Shown here in pieces: positions 1-5,136 of a stretch of DNA of 7,028 bases. Origin of the DNA: Chloroflexota bacterium (GTDB lineage: Bacteria > Chloroflexota > Limnocylindria > Limnocylindrales > CSP1-4); the NCBI GenBank assembly GCA_029858845.1, contig JAOUEG010000089.1, forward strand, positions 1 to 7,028. The letters run 5' to 3'. A program made the position numbers and the translations under genes. Positions within the stretch are counted from its first letter, which is position 1, and every line of letters starts with the position of its first letter. The notes under the pieces are model-generated. The model worked only from the letters and a program-made list of their open reading frames with translations, did no database searches and was not told the DNA's origin.

Positions 1-394
1 GGGGCCCGCGCTCATGGAGCGCCGCGTAGTTCTCGATCATGAGCGACTGGCCGCCGGCCCCGGACCCGAAGATCACGCCTACCTCGGTGCGGTTCTCGTC
101 CGTGAGCTCGAAGCCGGAGTCCGCCAGTGCCTGCTTGGCGGCGGCGACGCCGAAATGGAGGCTCGATTCACTCCGACGCGCAGCTTTGGGGTCCATCCAT
201 TCGGATGCGGTGAAGTCGCGGACCTCGCCCGCCAGCTTGGCCTCGTACGGTTCGGGGTCGAACCTGGTGATCAGGCCGAGGCCGGACACCCCGTTCACGA
301 GATTGGACCAGGCGGTCGTCTTGTCGTTGCCGACCGGACTGATGACTCCCAGTCCGGTGACGACGACGCGACGGTCGTAGTCGGGTCGACGCAT
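1..394 (-). CDS. fabF: 3-oxoacyl-[acyl-carrier-protein] synthase II (KAS II), N-terminal part, cut by the window edge
   Basis: Condensing enzyme of type II fatty-acid synthesis. It joins malonyl-ACP to a growing acyl-ACP in the cytoplasm with loss of CO2. Only the first 131 residues are present. They begin MRRPDYDRRVVVTGLGVISP, where the R-R-V-V-V-T-G-L-G segment is the typical N-terminal strand of KAS II. A basic helix with alternating small residues follows (DPKAARRSESSLHFGVAAAK, residues 68-87), then GVIFGSGAGG at 106-115, matching the GSG-GG turn of E. coli FabF. The catalytic Cys-His-His residues lie beyond the left edge and cannot be checked. The ATG at 394 is chosen because homologues start just ahead of this strand and GGAGG lies 11 nt upstream, a longer than ideal spacing. 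It sits 21 nt after fabD on the same strand and is surely co-transcribed with it. FabB or a polyketide-type KS is less likely given the tight fabD linkage. Confidence 0.93.
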   Translation of the reverse strand, partial: MRRPDYDRRVVVTGLGVISPVGNDKTTAWSNLVNGVSGLGLITRFDPEPYEAKLAGEVRDFTASEWMDPKAARRSESSLHFGVAAAKQALADSGFELTDENRTEVGVIFGSGAGGQSLMIENYAALHERGP

Positions 395-415
395 GGGTGA
401 TGGATCCTCCTGGTG

Positions 416-1381
416 TCAGTCGGCTGCCGAAGCGGCCAGGGAGAGCAAACGGTCGGTCGAGGCCGGATCGTCGGCGGGGATGATGTCGACATCCGGCGCG
501 ATGCGTTTGATCAGACCGGTCAGGACCTTGCCGGGGCCGACCTCGACGAAGGTCCGGACCCCGTGTGCCTGCATCGTCTGCACGGCGCCGACCCAGTCGA
601 CGCCGGCGGTCAGGTGCTCGACGAGCTCCGCCCGGGCTCCGTCGGCCGTGGTGATGGGTCGATGGTCGGCATTGGCCAGCAGCGTGGTGACCGGATCGCG
701 GAACTCGACGCCGGCGATCCGGGCTCGCATGCCGTCGGCGGCCTCCGCCATGAGCGGTGAGTGCGCGGCCACGCTGACCGGCAGCACGATGGCGCGCTTG
801 GCGCCGAATCCCTTCGCAAGCTCCGCCCCGGCCTCGACCGCGGCACGCTCGCCGGAGACGACGACCTGGCCCGGGGCGTTGCGGTTGGCCACGACGAACG
901 TGCCGTGTGCGGCAGCCGCGGCGACGAGTTCCGGCAGTCGGGCGTCATCCAGCCCGATGAGTGCGGCCATCGCCCCGTCCCGGCCCTGGCCGGAGGCCTG
1001 CATCAGGCGGCCGCGCTCCCGTACGAGGCGAACGCCGTCTTCAAGCGAGATCACGCCCGCGGCCACGAATGCGGAGTACTGGCCCATCGAATGCCCCGCC
1101 GCGAACGCCGGCTGCGGGGCGACGAGCCCGGCCTGCGCCCAGCGCTCGCGCATCGCCTCGAGGATCGCGATGGACGTGGCGAGCAGTGCCGGCTGGGCTT
1201 GCTCGGTCAGATCGAGTTGCTCGGCCGGCCCGGCCCAGATGAGCTCGCTGATGGGCTCGCCGAGCGCCGAATCGGCTGCGGCGAAGACGGCCCCAGCGGC
1301 CGGGGAGGTCATGGCGAGGTCCCGGCCCATGCCCACCGACTGCGAGCCCTGGCCGGGAAAGACGAATGCGATCGTTGACAT
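416..1381 (-). CDS. fabD: Malonyl-CoA:ACP transacylase
   Basis: Transfers malonyl from CoA to acyl carrier protein, supplying extender units to the condensing enzymes of type II fatty-acid synthesis. The product is 321 aa, close to the roughly 310 aa usual for FabD. Visible landmarks are FPGQGSQ at 8-14 (oxyanion-hole glutamine), GHSMG at 96-100 with nucleophile Ser98, the ERGRLMQ segment at 122-128 whose Arg binds the malonyl carboxylate, VSVAAHSPLM at 202-211 with catalytic His207, and FVEVGPGKVLTGL at 278-290. The frame stays open to an ATG at 1576, but the start at 1381 is preferred. It gives the canonical MSTIAFVFPGQG N-terminus and has GAGG (1385-1388) just upstream, although the spacing of 3 nt is short. 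The extra 65 codons would also overlap the divergent regulator and the operator. It is the first gene of a fabD-fabF operon and is probably controlled through the palindrome at 1422-1445. Neither fabG nor acpP lies between the two genes. Confidence 0.96.
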   Translation of the reverse strand: MSTIAFVFPGQGSQSVGMGRDLAMTSPAAGAVFAAADSALGEPISELIWAGPAEQLDLTEQAQPALLATSIAILEAMRERWAQAGLVAPQPAFAAGHSMGQYSAFVAAGVISLEDGVRLVRERGRLMQASGQGRDGAMAALIGLDDARLPELVAAAAAHGTFVVANRNAPGQVVVSGERAAVEAGAELAKGFGAKRAIVLPVSVAAHSPLMAEAADGMRARIAGVEFRDPVTTLLANADHRPITTADGARAELVEHLTAGVDWVGAVQTMQAHGVRTFVEVGPGKVLTGLIKRIAPDVDIIPADDPASTDRLLSLAASAAD

Positions 1382-1421
1382 CTGCCTCAAGGGTAGTCGG
1401 GAAGCGTGCGGCTGGCGTCGA

Positions 1422-1445
1422 ATCACGTGCAAGGTTGCACGTGAT
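1422..1445. promoter_or_regulatory. Perfect 24-bp inverted repeat, likely MarR-type operator between fabD and marR
   Basis: The left arm ATCACGTGCAA (1422-1432), the spacer GG, and the right arm TTGCACGTGAT (1435-1445) form an exact 11-bp inverted repeat. Each arm contains the self-complementary hexamer CACGTG (1424-1429 and 1438-1443), with centres 14 bp apart. It lies in the 88-nt gap between two divergent genes, 40 bp from the fabD start and 24 bp from the marR start. It overlaps a candidate -35 element for marR. MarR dimers typically bind near-palindromes of about 16-24 bp placed this way. Autoregulation plus control of fabDF is inferred from position and symmetry. The chance of a perfect 11-bp arm at exactly this site is very low. 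Confidence 0.85.
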
Positions 1446-1463
1446 AGCGTCGACTCGTAGCCT
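1435..1463 (+). promoter_or_regulatory. Candidate sigma-70-like promoter of the marR gene, possibly leaderless
   Basis: TTGCAC at 1435-1440 matches 4 of 6 positions of the -35 consensus (TTG..., fifth-position A against C aside, is the strong part). After 17 nt, TAGCCT at 1458-1463 matches the key T, A and final T of a -10 element. Transcription would begin at about 1470, on the marR ATG itself, which fits the lack of any Shine-Dalgarno motif before that ATG. The -35 lies inside the right arm of the palindrome, so a bound regulator would block it. The -10 match is weak, and this is a proposal from sequence only. Confidence 0.35.
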
Positions 1464-1469
1464 GTAGCG

Positions 1470-2054
1470 ATGGCGTCCGAACGACCGATCCGACCGACGA
1501 CGCGACCGGCTCCGGCACGGACGATCGCCCGCCGATTCGAGGCCGATCTGTCCGCCCCGGTGCTCGCTGCCGGCACGCGGATCCAGAACGTGCGTCAGAT
1601 CAGCGAGCGTGTGGCGATGGGCCGGGCCCTCTGGCGCGAACTCGTCATCGGCTTCGCCAGCCAGCTCGGAGACCTGCGCCTTGGCTTCACGCAGTTGGCC
1701 GCGCTGTACGTGCTCGCCGATGGCAGCACCCTGACCGTGGGGGAACTGGCCGATGCCATCAACCGCTCGCCGTCGGCGACCAGTCGGCTCATCGATGGCC
1801 TGGTCAAGCGACGACTGGTGGAGCGGAAGGCGGAGGAGGAGGATCGTCGCCAGAAGACGCTTCGCCTGACCCCGCGAGGCCACGCGATCCTGAGAGTCGT
1901 GGATCGGGCGCGCGCCGAGCAGTTCCTGTCCGCGGTCCGACCCATGCCGACGGCCGAGCGCGCCATCGTGGCGATGGGCGTCGCCGCCCTGGCGACCCAT
2001 GCCATGAGTCGCCGCGGCCGCCTGATCCGGGCGACGCGCGAACCCGGGACCTGA
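1470..2054 (+). CDS. MarR-family winged-helix transcriptional regulator, putative fatty-acid synthesis repressor
   Basis: DNA-binding protein of 194 aa with a MarR winged helix-turn-helix at about residues 70-140. The segment FTQLAALYVLADGSTLTVGE (73-92) carries the first helices. A-NRSPSATSRLIDGLVKRRL (96-116) is the helix-turn-helix with its recognition helix. EEEDRRQKTLRLTPRG (122-137) is the wing with the family's D-R motif. A C-terminal helix (140-155) and further helical sequence to the end would serve dimerisation. An Arg-rich stretch of roughly 40 residues precedes the usual MarR core. The start could therefore lie downstream, for example at Met50 (1617), which would leave 145 aa, the standard family size. 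The ATG at 1470 is kept because of the nearby operator and possible leaderless promoter, with moderate confidence. It is divergent from fabD across a perfect palindrome, so the best guess is a repressor of fabDF and itself, comparable in logic to MarR-family FabT. The effector is unknown. Confidence 0.85.
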   Translation: MASERPIRPTTRPAPARTIARRFEADLSAPVLAAGTRIQNVRQISERVAMGRALWRELVIGFASQLGDLRLGFTQLAALYVLADGSTLTVGELADAINRSPSATSRLIDGLVKRRLVERKAEEEDRRQKTLRLTPRGHAILRVVDRARAEQFLSAVRPMPTAERAIVAMGVAALATHAMSRRGRLIRATREPGT

Positions 2055-2057
2055 GGC

Positions 2058-3500
2058 CTAGCCGCAGAAGCGGCGCACCACGTCGTAGAGGACCGGCAGG
2101 CCGAACCGAAGGGCCTCGAGCGAGACTCGCTCGTCGATGCCGTGGAACCGCTCCAGGAACCGCTCGTCCGGGTCCAATCGGAGCGGCGAGAAGCCGAAGG
2201 TGGGCGTGCCGAGCGGGATCGTGATCTTCGCATCCGTCCCGAATGGCGCCATGGCCGGGATGGGCACGGCCTCCGCGTCGTGATCGCGCAGGGTGGCGAC
2301 CAGGATGTCCCACAGGGGGCCTGACGCCGGGGTCTCGACCGGCTCGCCCCAGACCAGGTTCTCGATCGTGCAGGCGGGGAGCAGATCGGGGCCGATCAGG
2401 GATTCCACGAGCGCCCGGGCCTCGGGCTCCGTGGTCCCCGGCAGGACCCGGCAATCGACCTCGATGATGGCGTCACCGGGGATGACGTTGTACTTGACGC
2501 CGGTCTGGATGACGTCGGGCGAGAGCGTGTTCCGGACGAGGGCACGCAGCGCACGGGCGTACATCGGGTCGCAGATGTCGTCCATCGCCCGGTCGGCGTC
2601 GGCTCCGTCGACATCGCCGGCGGCGATCCGTAGCAGCACGGCGGCGGGCCCGTCGGGAAGTGCCGCCGCCGCCTCTTCGAGGAAGCGGGTCATGGTCGGC
2701 GTGACCTGCAGCGGAGTCGGGGCGGCCAGTCGTCCGACGATCCGCGCCGCCATCACCGCGGCGTTGTCCTCCCTCGGCATGGAGCCATGGCCCCAGGTCC
2801 CCCGGACGCGGATCCGATAGGGCGCGATGCCCTTCTCGGCGATCTGGATCGGGTAGAGCCGACGGCCCGCGATCGTCACGGACACGCCGCCGCACTCGTT
2901 GACCGCTCCCGCGGCCCGCAGCCAGTCGGGGTGCTCGGCCGCGAGCCACTTGGCGCCGACGTCGGCGCCGGCTTCCTCGTCCGCCGTGCAGGTGAACAGG
3001 ACGTCGCGACGCAATCCCGGGATGGGGTCGTCCGCCGGGTCTCTGCCCGCGGCCCTCGCCTCCGCGACGAGTCGTGCCACGACGCCGTACTCGAGCGCGA
3101 CCATCCCCTTCATGTCCACGGCACCGCGGCCGTAGACGTATCCGTCCGCGATGTCGGCGGCGAACGGGTCATGGGTCCAGCGCTCAGGGGGTGCCGGAAC
3201 GACGTCGAGATGCGACAGCAGCAGGAACGGGCCTCCGCCGGTGCCGTCGCCACGGAGCCGTGCATGCACGGAGCCGCGGCCTGGGACGGGTTCCACCACC
3301 TCGGGCTCCAGCCCGAGTGCCGCCAGGCGGTCGGCCAGATAGCGCGCCGCGCGCGTCTCCCCGTCGGGGGCGTCGGCGGGGACCGGGTTGACCGAACGGA
3401 TGCGGATGAGGTCCCGTAGCGTCGCGAGGACGTCCGCGTGGGCCGTCTCCCACGCCTCATCGGCGATCCTGGCGGAAGGGAGCGCTGCGATCGCCGACAT
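2058..3500 (-). CDS. M20-family zinc metallohydrolase (dipeptidase, carboxypeptidase or deacylase type)
   Basis: A cytoplasmic two-metal amidohydrolase of the M20/M25/M40 clan (ArgE, DapE, carboxypeptidase G2, PM20D1 relatives), 480 aa. All metal and catalytic landmarks are visible: SHLDVVP at 96-102 (ligand His97 and Asp99), YGRGAVDMKGM at 123-133 (bridging Asp129), TADEEAGAD at 172-180 (general base Glu175, ligand Glu176), NECGG at 201-205 (Glu202), the dimerisation-domain segment GTWGHGSMP at 234-242 (His238), and the C-terminal ligand in FHGIDERVS at 452-460 (His453). No signal peptide is evident. The ATG at 3500 lies 2 nt after the stop of the upstream small gene and has only a weak GGCGG before it, so translational coupling is likely. 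It is the last gene of the GcvT-like, small membrane protein, M20 run. The substrate is not deducible, and an N-acyl amino acid, dipeptide or carbamoyl compound would all fit the family. It ends 3 nt from the convergent marR stop. Confidence 0.92.
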   Translation of the reverse strand: MSAIAALPSARIADEAWETAHADVLATLRDLIRIRSVNPVPADAPDGETRAARYLADRLAALGLEPEVVEPVPGRGSVHARLRGDGTGGGPFLLLSHLDVVPAPPERWTHDPFAADIADGYVYGRGAVDMKGMVALEYGVVARLVAEARAAGRDPADDPIPGLRRDVLFTCTADEEAGADVGAKWLAAEHPDWLRAAGAVNECGGVSVTIAGRRLYPIQIAEKGIAPYRIRVRGTWGHGSMPREDNAAVMAARIVGRLAAPTPLQVTPTMTRFLEEAAAALPDGPAAVLLRIAAGDVDGADADRAMDDICDPMYARALRALVRNTLSPDVIQTGVKYNVIPGDAIIEVDCRVLPGTTEPEARALVESLIGPDLLPACTIENLVWGEPVETPASGPLWDILVATLRDHDAEAVPIPAMAPFGTDAKITIPLGTPTFGFSPLRLDPDERFLERFHGIDERVSLEALRFGLPVLYDVVRRFCG

Positions 3501-3502
3501 CG

Positions 3503-3763
3503 TCAGCCGCCGGACGTCGGTCCGACGAGGGCCAGGATCGTGCCGATGATGAACCCGGCCCCGACGATGACCGCGACCATGGCGACCAGGAGCCGCCAGT
3601 AGCGGCGCTCCTCGGCCAGGGCGGGCCCGATATCCGGATCGTCGCCCCCGGCGATGTACGGTCCGGGCAGCCCCTTTTCCCGGGCGCGTCTGGCACGCGG
3701 GGAGTCGTACCGCTCCGGGTCGGGCGGCACCTGGAGCGGCGGGGCGCTGGTCGGCTCGGTCAC
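3503..3763 (-). CDS. Small single-pass membrane protein of unknown function
   Basis: An 86-aa product with a proline-rich, charged N-terminal part, a PGPYIAGGDDPD segment at 33-44, an acidic/basic turn (ALAEERRYWR), and one strongly hydrophobic segment at about 58-81 (LLVAMVAVIVGAGFIIGTIL and onward). It ends GPTSGG. The topology is probably N-in with a very short outside tail, judging by the Arg residues before the helix. The GTG at 3763 is preferred because it follows the upstream gene's stop by 17 nt. The in-frame ATG at 3865 would overlap the end of the GcvT-like gene by 85 bp and add a low-quality Gly/Arg-rich stretch. No strong Shine-Dalgarno motif is present, so reinitiation after the upstream gene is likely. 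I do not recognise a named family. Position between two enzyme genes, with a stop 2 nt before the M20 start, argues for real expression. Confidence 0.72.
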   Translation of the reverse strand: MTEPTSAPPLQVPPDPERYDSPRARRAREKGLPGPYIAGGDDPDIGPALAEERRYWRLLVAMVAVIVGAGFIIGTILALVGPTSGG

Positions 3764-3780
3764 GAGGCCATCATGCCCCG

Positions 3781-4971
3781 TCAGGAGCGCCTGCGCTCCA
3801 GGTCGAGGAACGGCAGGGCCGTCACCACGGCCGGCACCCGTCCGCGCCGACCTTCCACGGTCCACTCGACCTCGAGCTGCGAACCGACCGGCTCGTGCCG
3901 GACCGGCACCGATGCGAGCGCGATGGCCTGCTTCAGGATCGGACTCCAGCCCAGGGAGGTCACCTTGCCGACCTGGCGTCCGCCTTCGAGCACCGGTCGC
4001 GGCGAGCGGTCGACCGATGGCGAGATCGCCGGCGGGATGCCGCGGGCGTCGTACAGTCCCTCGATCCCATACCAGTCCAGCGTCAGCCCGACGAGGCGCC
4101 GGCGCGGACCCCCTTGCTGCTGTTCCGTCGCCAGCGCTCGGCGACCGACGTAGTCGGCCTTGTCGAAACTGACGAGGCGGCCCAGTCCCACCTCGAACGG
4201 GCTGTAGTTCTGCTCGGGATTCATGGCGTGGCGAGCCGACGTGTAATCCACCTCGAGCAGGATCAGTCCGGCCTCCAATCGCGTCACGTCCAGCGCCATC
4301 ATCCCGGCCGGGCGAAGGGCCCAGGCGGCCCCGACGTCCATCAGGCGATCCCAGACCGCGACGGCCGAGTCGGCCGGGATCCAGATCTCGTACCCCAGGT
4401 CGCCGGTATACCCGGTGCGACTGACGTCCACGTCCACGCCGGCGATCGTGGCCGCGCGTCGCCGGAAATAGCGAAGGTCGGCCAGCGAGGTTTCCGCGGC
4501 CGCCTCCAGGAGGTCGCGGCTGAACGGGCCCTGGAGCGCCAGCGCCGCGACCGACTCGGACTCATCCGTGACGTTGACATCGAGGCCGGCGGCGTTCATC
4601 CGCAGCCAGCGGTACTGCGGATCCGCCGCGGTCCATCGATAGGACCCGTCGTCGAGTCGATGGACCGTGCCGTCGTCCACGATCTTGCCGTGCTCGTCAC
4701 ACCACGGCGTGTAGTAGACCCGCCCTTCGGTCAGCTTGGTCGCGTCGCGCGTGATGACGCGGTCGACGAGGCGCATCGCGTCCGGTCCTGAGACCCGGTA
4801 CTTGTACAGGGGGCTGACGTCGATCAGCGCGGCCGCTTCGCGGATGGCGTTGTACTCGATGTCGTGGAAGTCGGCGTAGGTGGACGAGGCGAAGTAGCCG
4901 GACCACTCGCGCCACTGCATCTTGCGGTTCAGCGGCGCCGTCCGCGGATGGAATGCGGTCCCGACGCTCAT
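3781..4971 (-). CDS. GcvT-like aminomethyltransferase / folate-dependent demethylase family protein
   Basis: A member of the glycine-cleavage T-protein fold, which binds tetrahydrofolate and takes a one-carbon unit from an N-, O- or S-methyl or aminomethyl donor. The 396-aa protein shows DVSPLYKYRVSG at 51-62, aligning with the GcvT DVSHM region, and GKIVDDGTV at 95-103, with Asp99/Asp100 aligning to the folate-contacting aspartate of E. coli GcvT. It also has ALQGP at 145-149, RTGYTGDLGYEIW at 185-197, DVTRLEAGL at 228-236, SPFEVGLGRLVSFDK at 257-271, and a C-terminal beta-barrel with VGKVTSLGWSP at 334-344. The start at 4971 has GGGAGG with 7 nt spacing. The frame stays open to 5070, but that extension is low-complexity and lacks such a site. 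No gcvH or gcvP is nearby, so this is probably not the housekeeping GcvT. It may be a specialised demethylase such as those of the DmdA or dimethylglycine dehydrogenase folate-domain type. It is divergent from a FAD oxidoreductase, its possible partner. Confidence 0.85.
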   Translation of the reverse strand: MSVGTAFHPRTAPLNRKMQWREWSGYFASSTYADFHDIEYNAIREAAALIDVSPLYKYRVSGPDAMRLVDRVITRDATKLTEGRVYYTPWCDEHGKIVDDGTVHRLDDGSYRWTAADPQYRWLRMNAAGLDVNVTDESESVAALALQGPFSRDLLEAAAETSLADLRYFRRRAATIAGVDVDVSRTGYTGDLGYEIWIPADSAVAVWDRLMDVGAAWALRPAGMMALDVTRLEAGLILLEVDYTSARHAMNPEQNYSPFEVGLGRLVSFDKADYVGRRALATEQQQGGPRRRLVGLTLDWYGIEGLYDARGIPPAISPSVDRSPRPVLEGGRQVGKVTSLGWSPILKQAIALASVPVRHEPVGSQLEVEWTVEGRRGRVPAVVTALPFLDLERRRS

Positions 4972-4978
4972 GTAGCGA

Positions 4979-4984
4979 CCTCCC
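4979..4984 (-). promoter_or_regulatory. Strong ribosome binding site fixing the GcvT-like start
   Basis: GGGAGG on the minus strand, with 7 nt to the ATG at 4971. This is the best Shine-Dalgarno match on the minus strand of the window. It decides against the upstream in-frame ATG at 5070, which has nothing comparable. Confidence 0.85.
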
Positions 4985-5027
4985 TGCTGTAGCCGCGAGC
5001 CGGGCGAGCCAGGCTGGCCGGATCCCA

Positions 5028-5063
5028 CCGCGCGACCGCGGAGCGAAACGGCCGGCGCGCCGG
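5028..5063 (-). other. Two adjacent GC-rich hairpin-forming palindromes in the leader of the GcvT-like gene
   Basis: CCGGCGCGCCGG at 5052-5063 is a perfect 12-bp palindrome. Ten bases from it, CCGCG (5028-5032) and CGCGG (5037-5041) form a 5-bp stem around a 4-nt loop. Both fall within the roughly 110-nt 5' leader predicted for the GcvT-like transcript and could fold in the RNA. No U-tract follows, so this is not an intrinsic terminator. I also see no glycine, SAM or tetrahydrofolate riboswitch core. In DNA this GC-rich, such stems can arise by chance. Confidence 0.4.
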
Positions 5064-5080
5064 ATGACACGTCGAGTACA

Positions 5081-5109
5081 TTGCATCAATCCTATGCACC
5101 TCGCATAGT
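5081..5109 (+). promoter_or_regulatory. Candidate promoter of the FAD oxidoreductase operon, with overlapping inverted repeats
   Basis: TTGCAT at 5081-5086 (-35, TTG core) and CATAGT at 5104-5109 (4 of 6 matches to TATAAT) are separated by exactly 17 nt in a locally AT-richer patch. The transcript would start near 5116, about 20 nt before the GTG start and ahead of the AGGAGG. Two small inverted repeats overlap it: CTATGC (5092-5097) with GCATAG (5103-5108) around 5 nt, and TGCAT (5082-5086) with ATGCA (5094-5098) around 7 nt. These could be a regulator site. Confidence 0.45.
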
Positions 5110-5117
5110 CCTGTCTC
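5089..5117 (-). promoter_or_regulatory. Candidate promoter of the GcvT-like operon, overlapping the opposite promoter
   Basis: Read on the minus strand, GAGACA at 5117-5112 (4 of 6 matches to TTGACA) and TAGGAT at 5094-5089 (4 of 6 matches to TATAAT) are spaced by 17 nt. Transcription would start near 5082, leaving a leader of about 110 nt. It interleaves with the plus-strand candidate, so the two operons would share one control point and possibly one operator. Confidence 0.35.
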
Positions 5118-5124
5118 GCCTTCC

Positions 5125-5130
5125 AGGAGG
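5125..5130 (+). promoter_or_regulatory. Consensus ribosome binding site deciding a GTG start
   Basis: AGGAGG, a full Shine-Dalgarno match, lies 6 nt before the GTG at 5137. It supports GTG as the true start of the FAD oxidoreductase. No in-frame ATG fits the FAD-binding N-terminus as well. Confidence 0.88.
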
Positions 5131-5136
5131 GCCCAG

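Noticed and set aside
393..1460. 355-codon open frame on the plus strand opposite fabD
   Set aside because: The minus-strand frame carries all FabD motifs. The plus-strand frame is a low-complexity Ala/Ser/Pro/Arg-rich shadow typical of GC-rich DNA.
1382..1576. N-terminal extension of fabD to an ATG at 1576
   Set aside because: It would cross the palindrome and the start of the marR gene, and would add 65 residues ahead of the canonical FabD N-terminus.
3764..3865. 34-residue N-terminal extension of the small membrane protein from an ATG at 3865
   Set aside because: It would overlap the end of the GcvT-like gene and is Gly/Arg-rich. The GTG at 3763 fits operon spacing better.
3781..4971. 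Housekeeping glycine-cleavage T protein (gcvT) assignment
   Set aside because: No gcvH or gcvP is adjacent, and features such as SPFEVGLGRLV recall wider folate-dependent demethylase and dehydrogenase-domain relatives, so no gene symbol is given.
4972..5070. 33-residue N-terminal extension of the GcvT-like protein
   Set aside because: It is a Gly/Ser/Arg-rich stretch without a ribosome binding site. GGGAGG sits 7 nt before the ATG at 4971.
4972..5136. Glycine, SAM or tetrahydrofolate riboswitch upstream of the GcvT-like gene
   Set aside because: The conserved core motifs of these classes could not be found by eye on the minus strand. Only generic GC-rich stems are visible.
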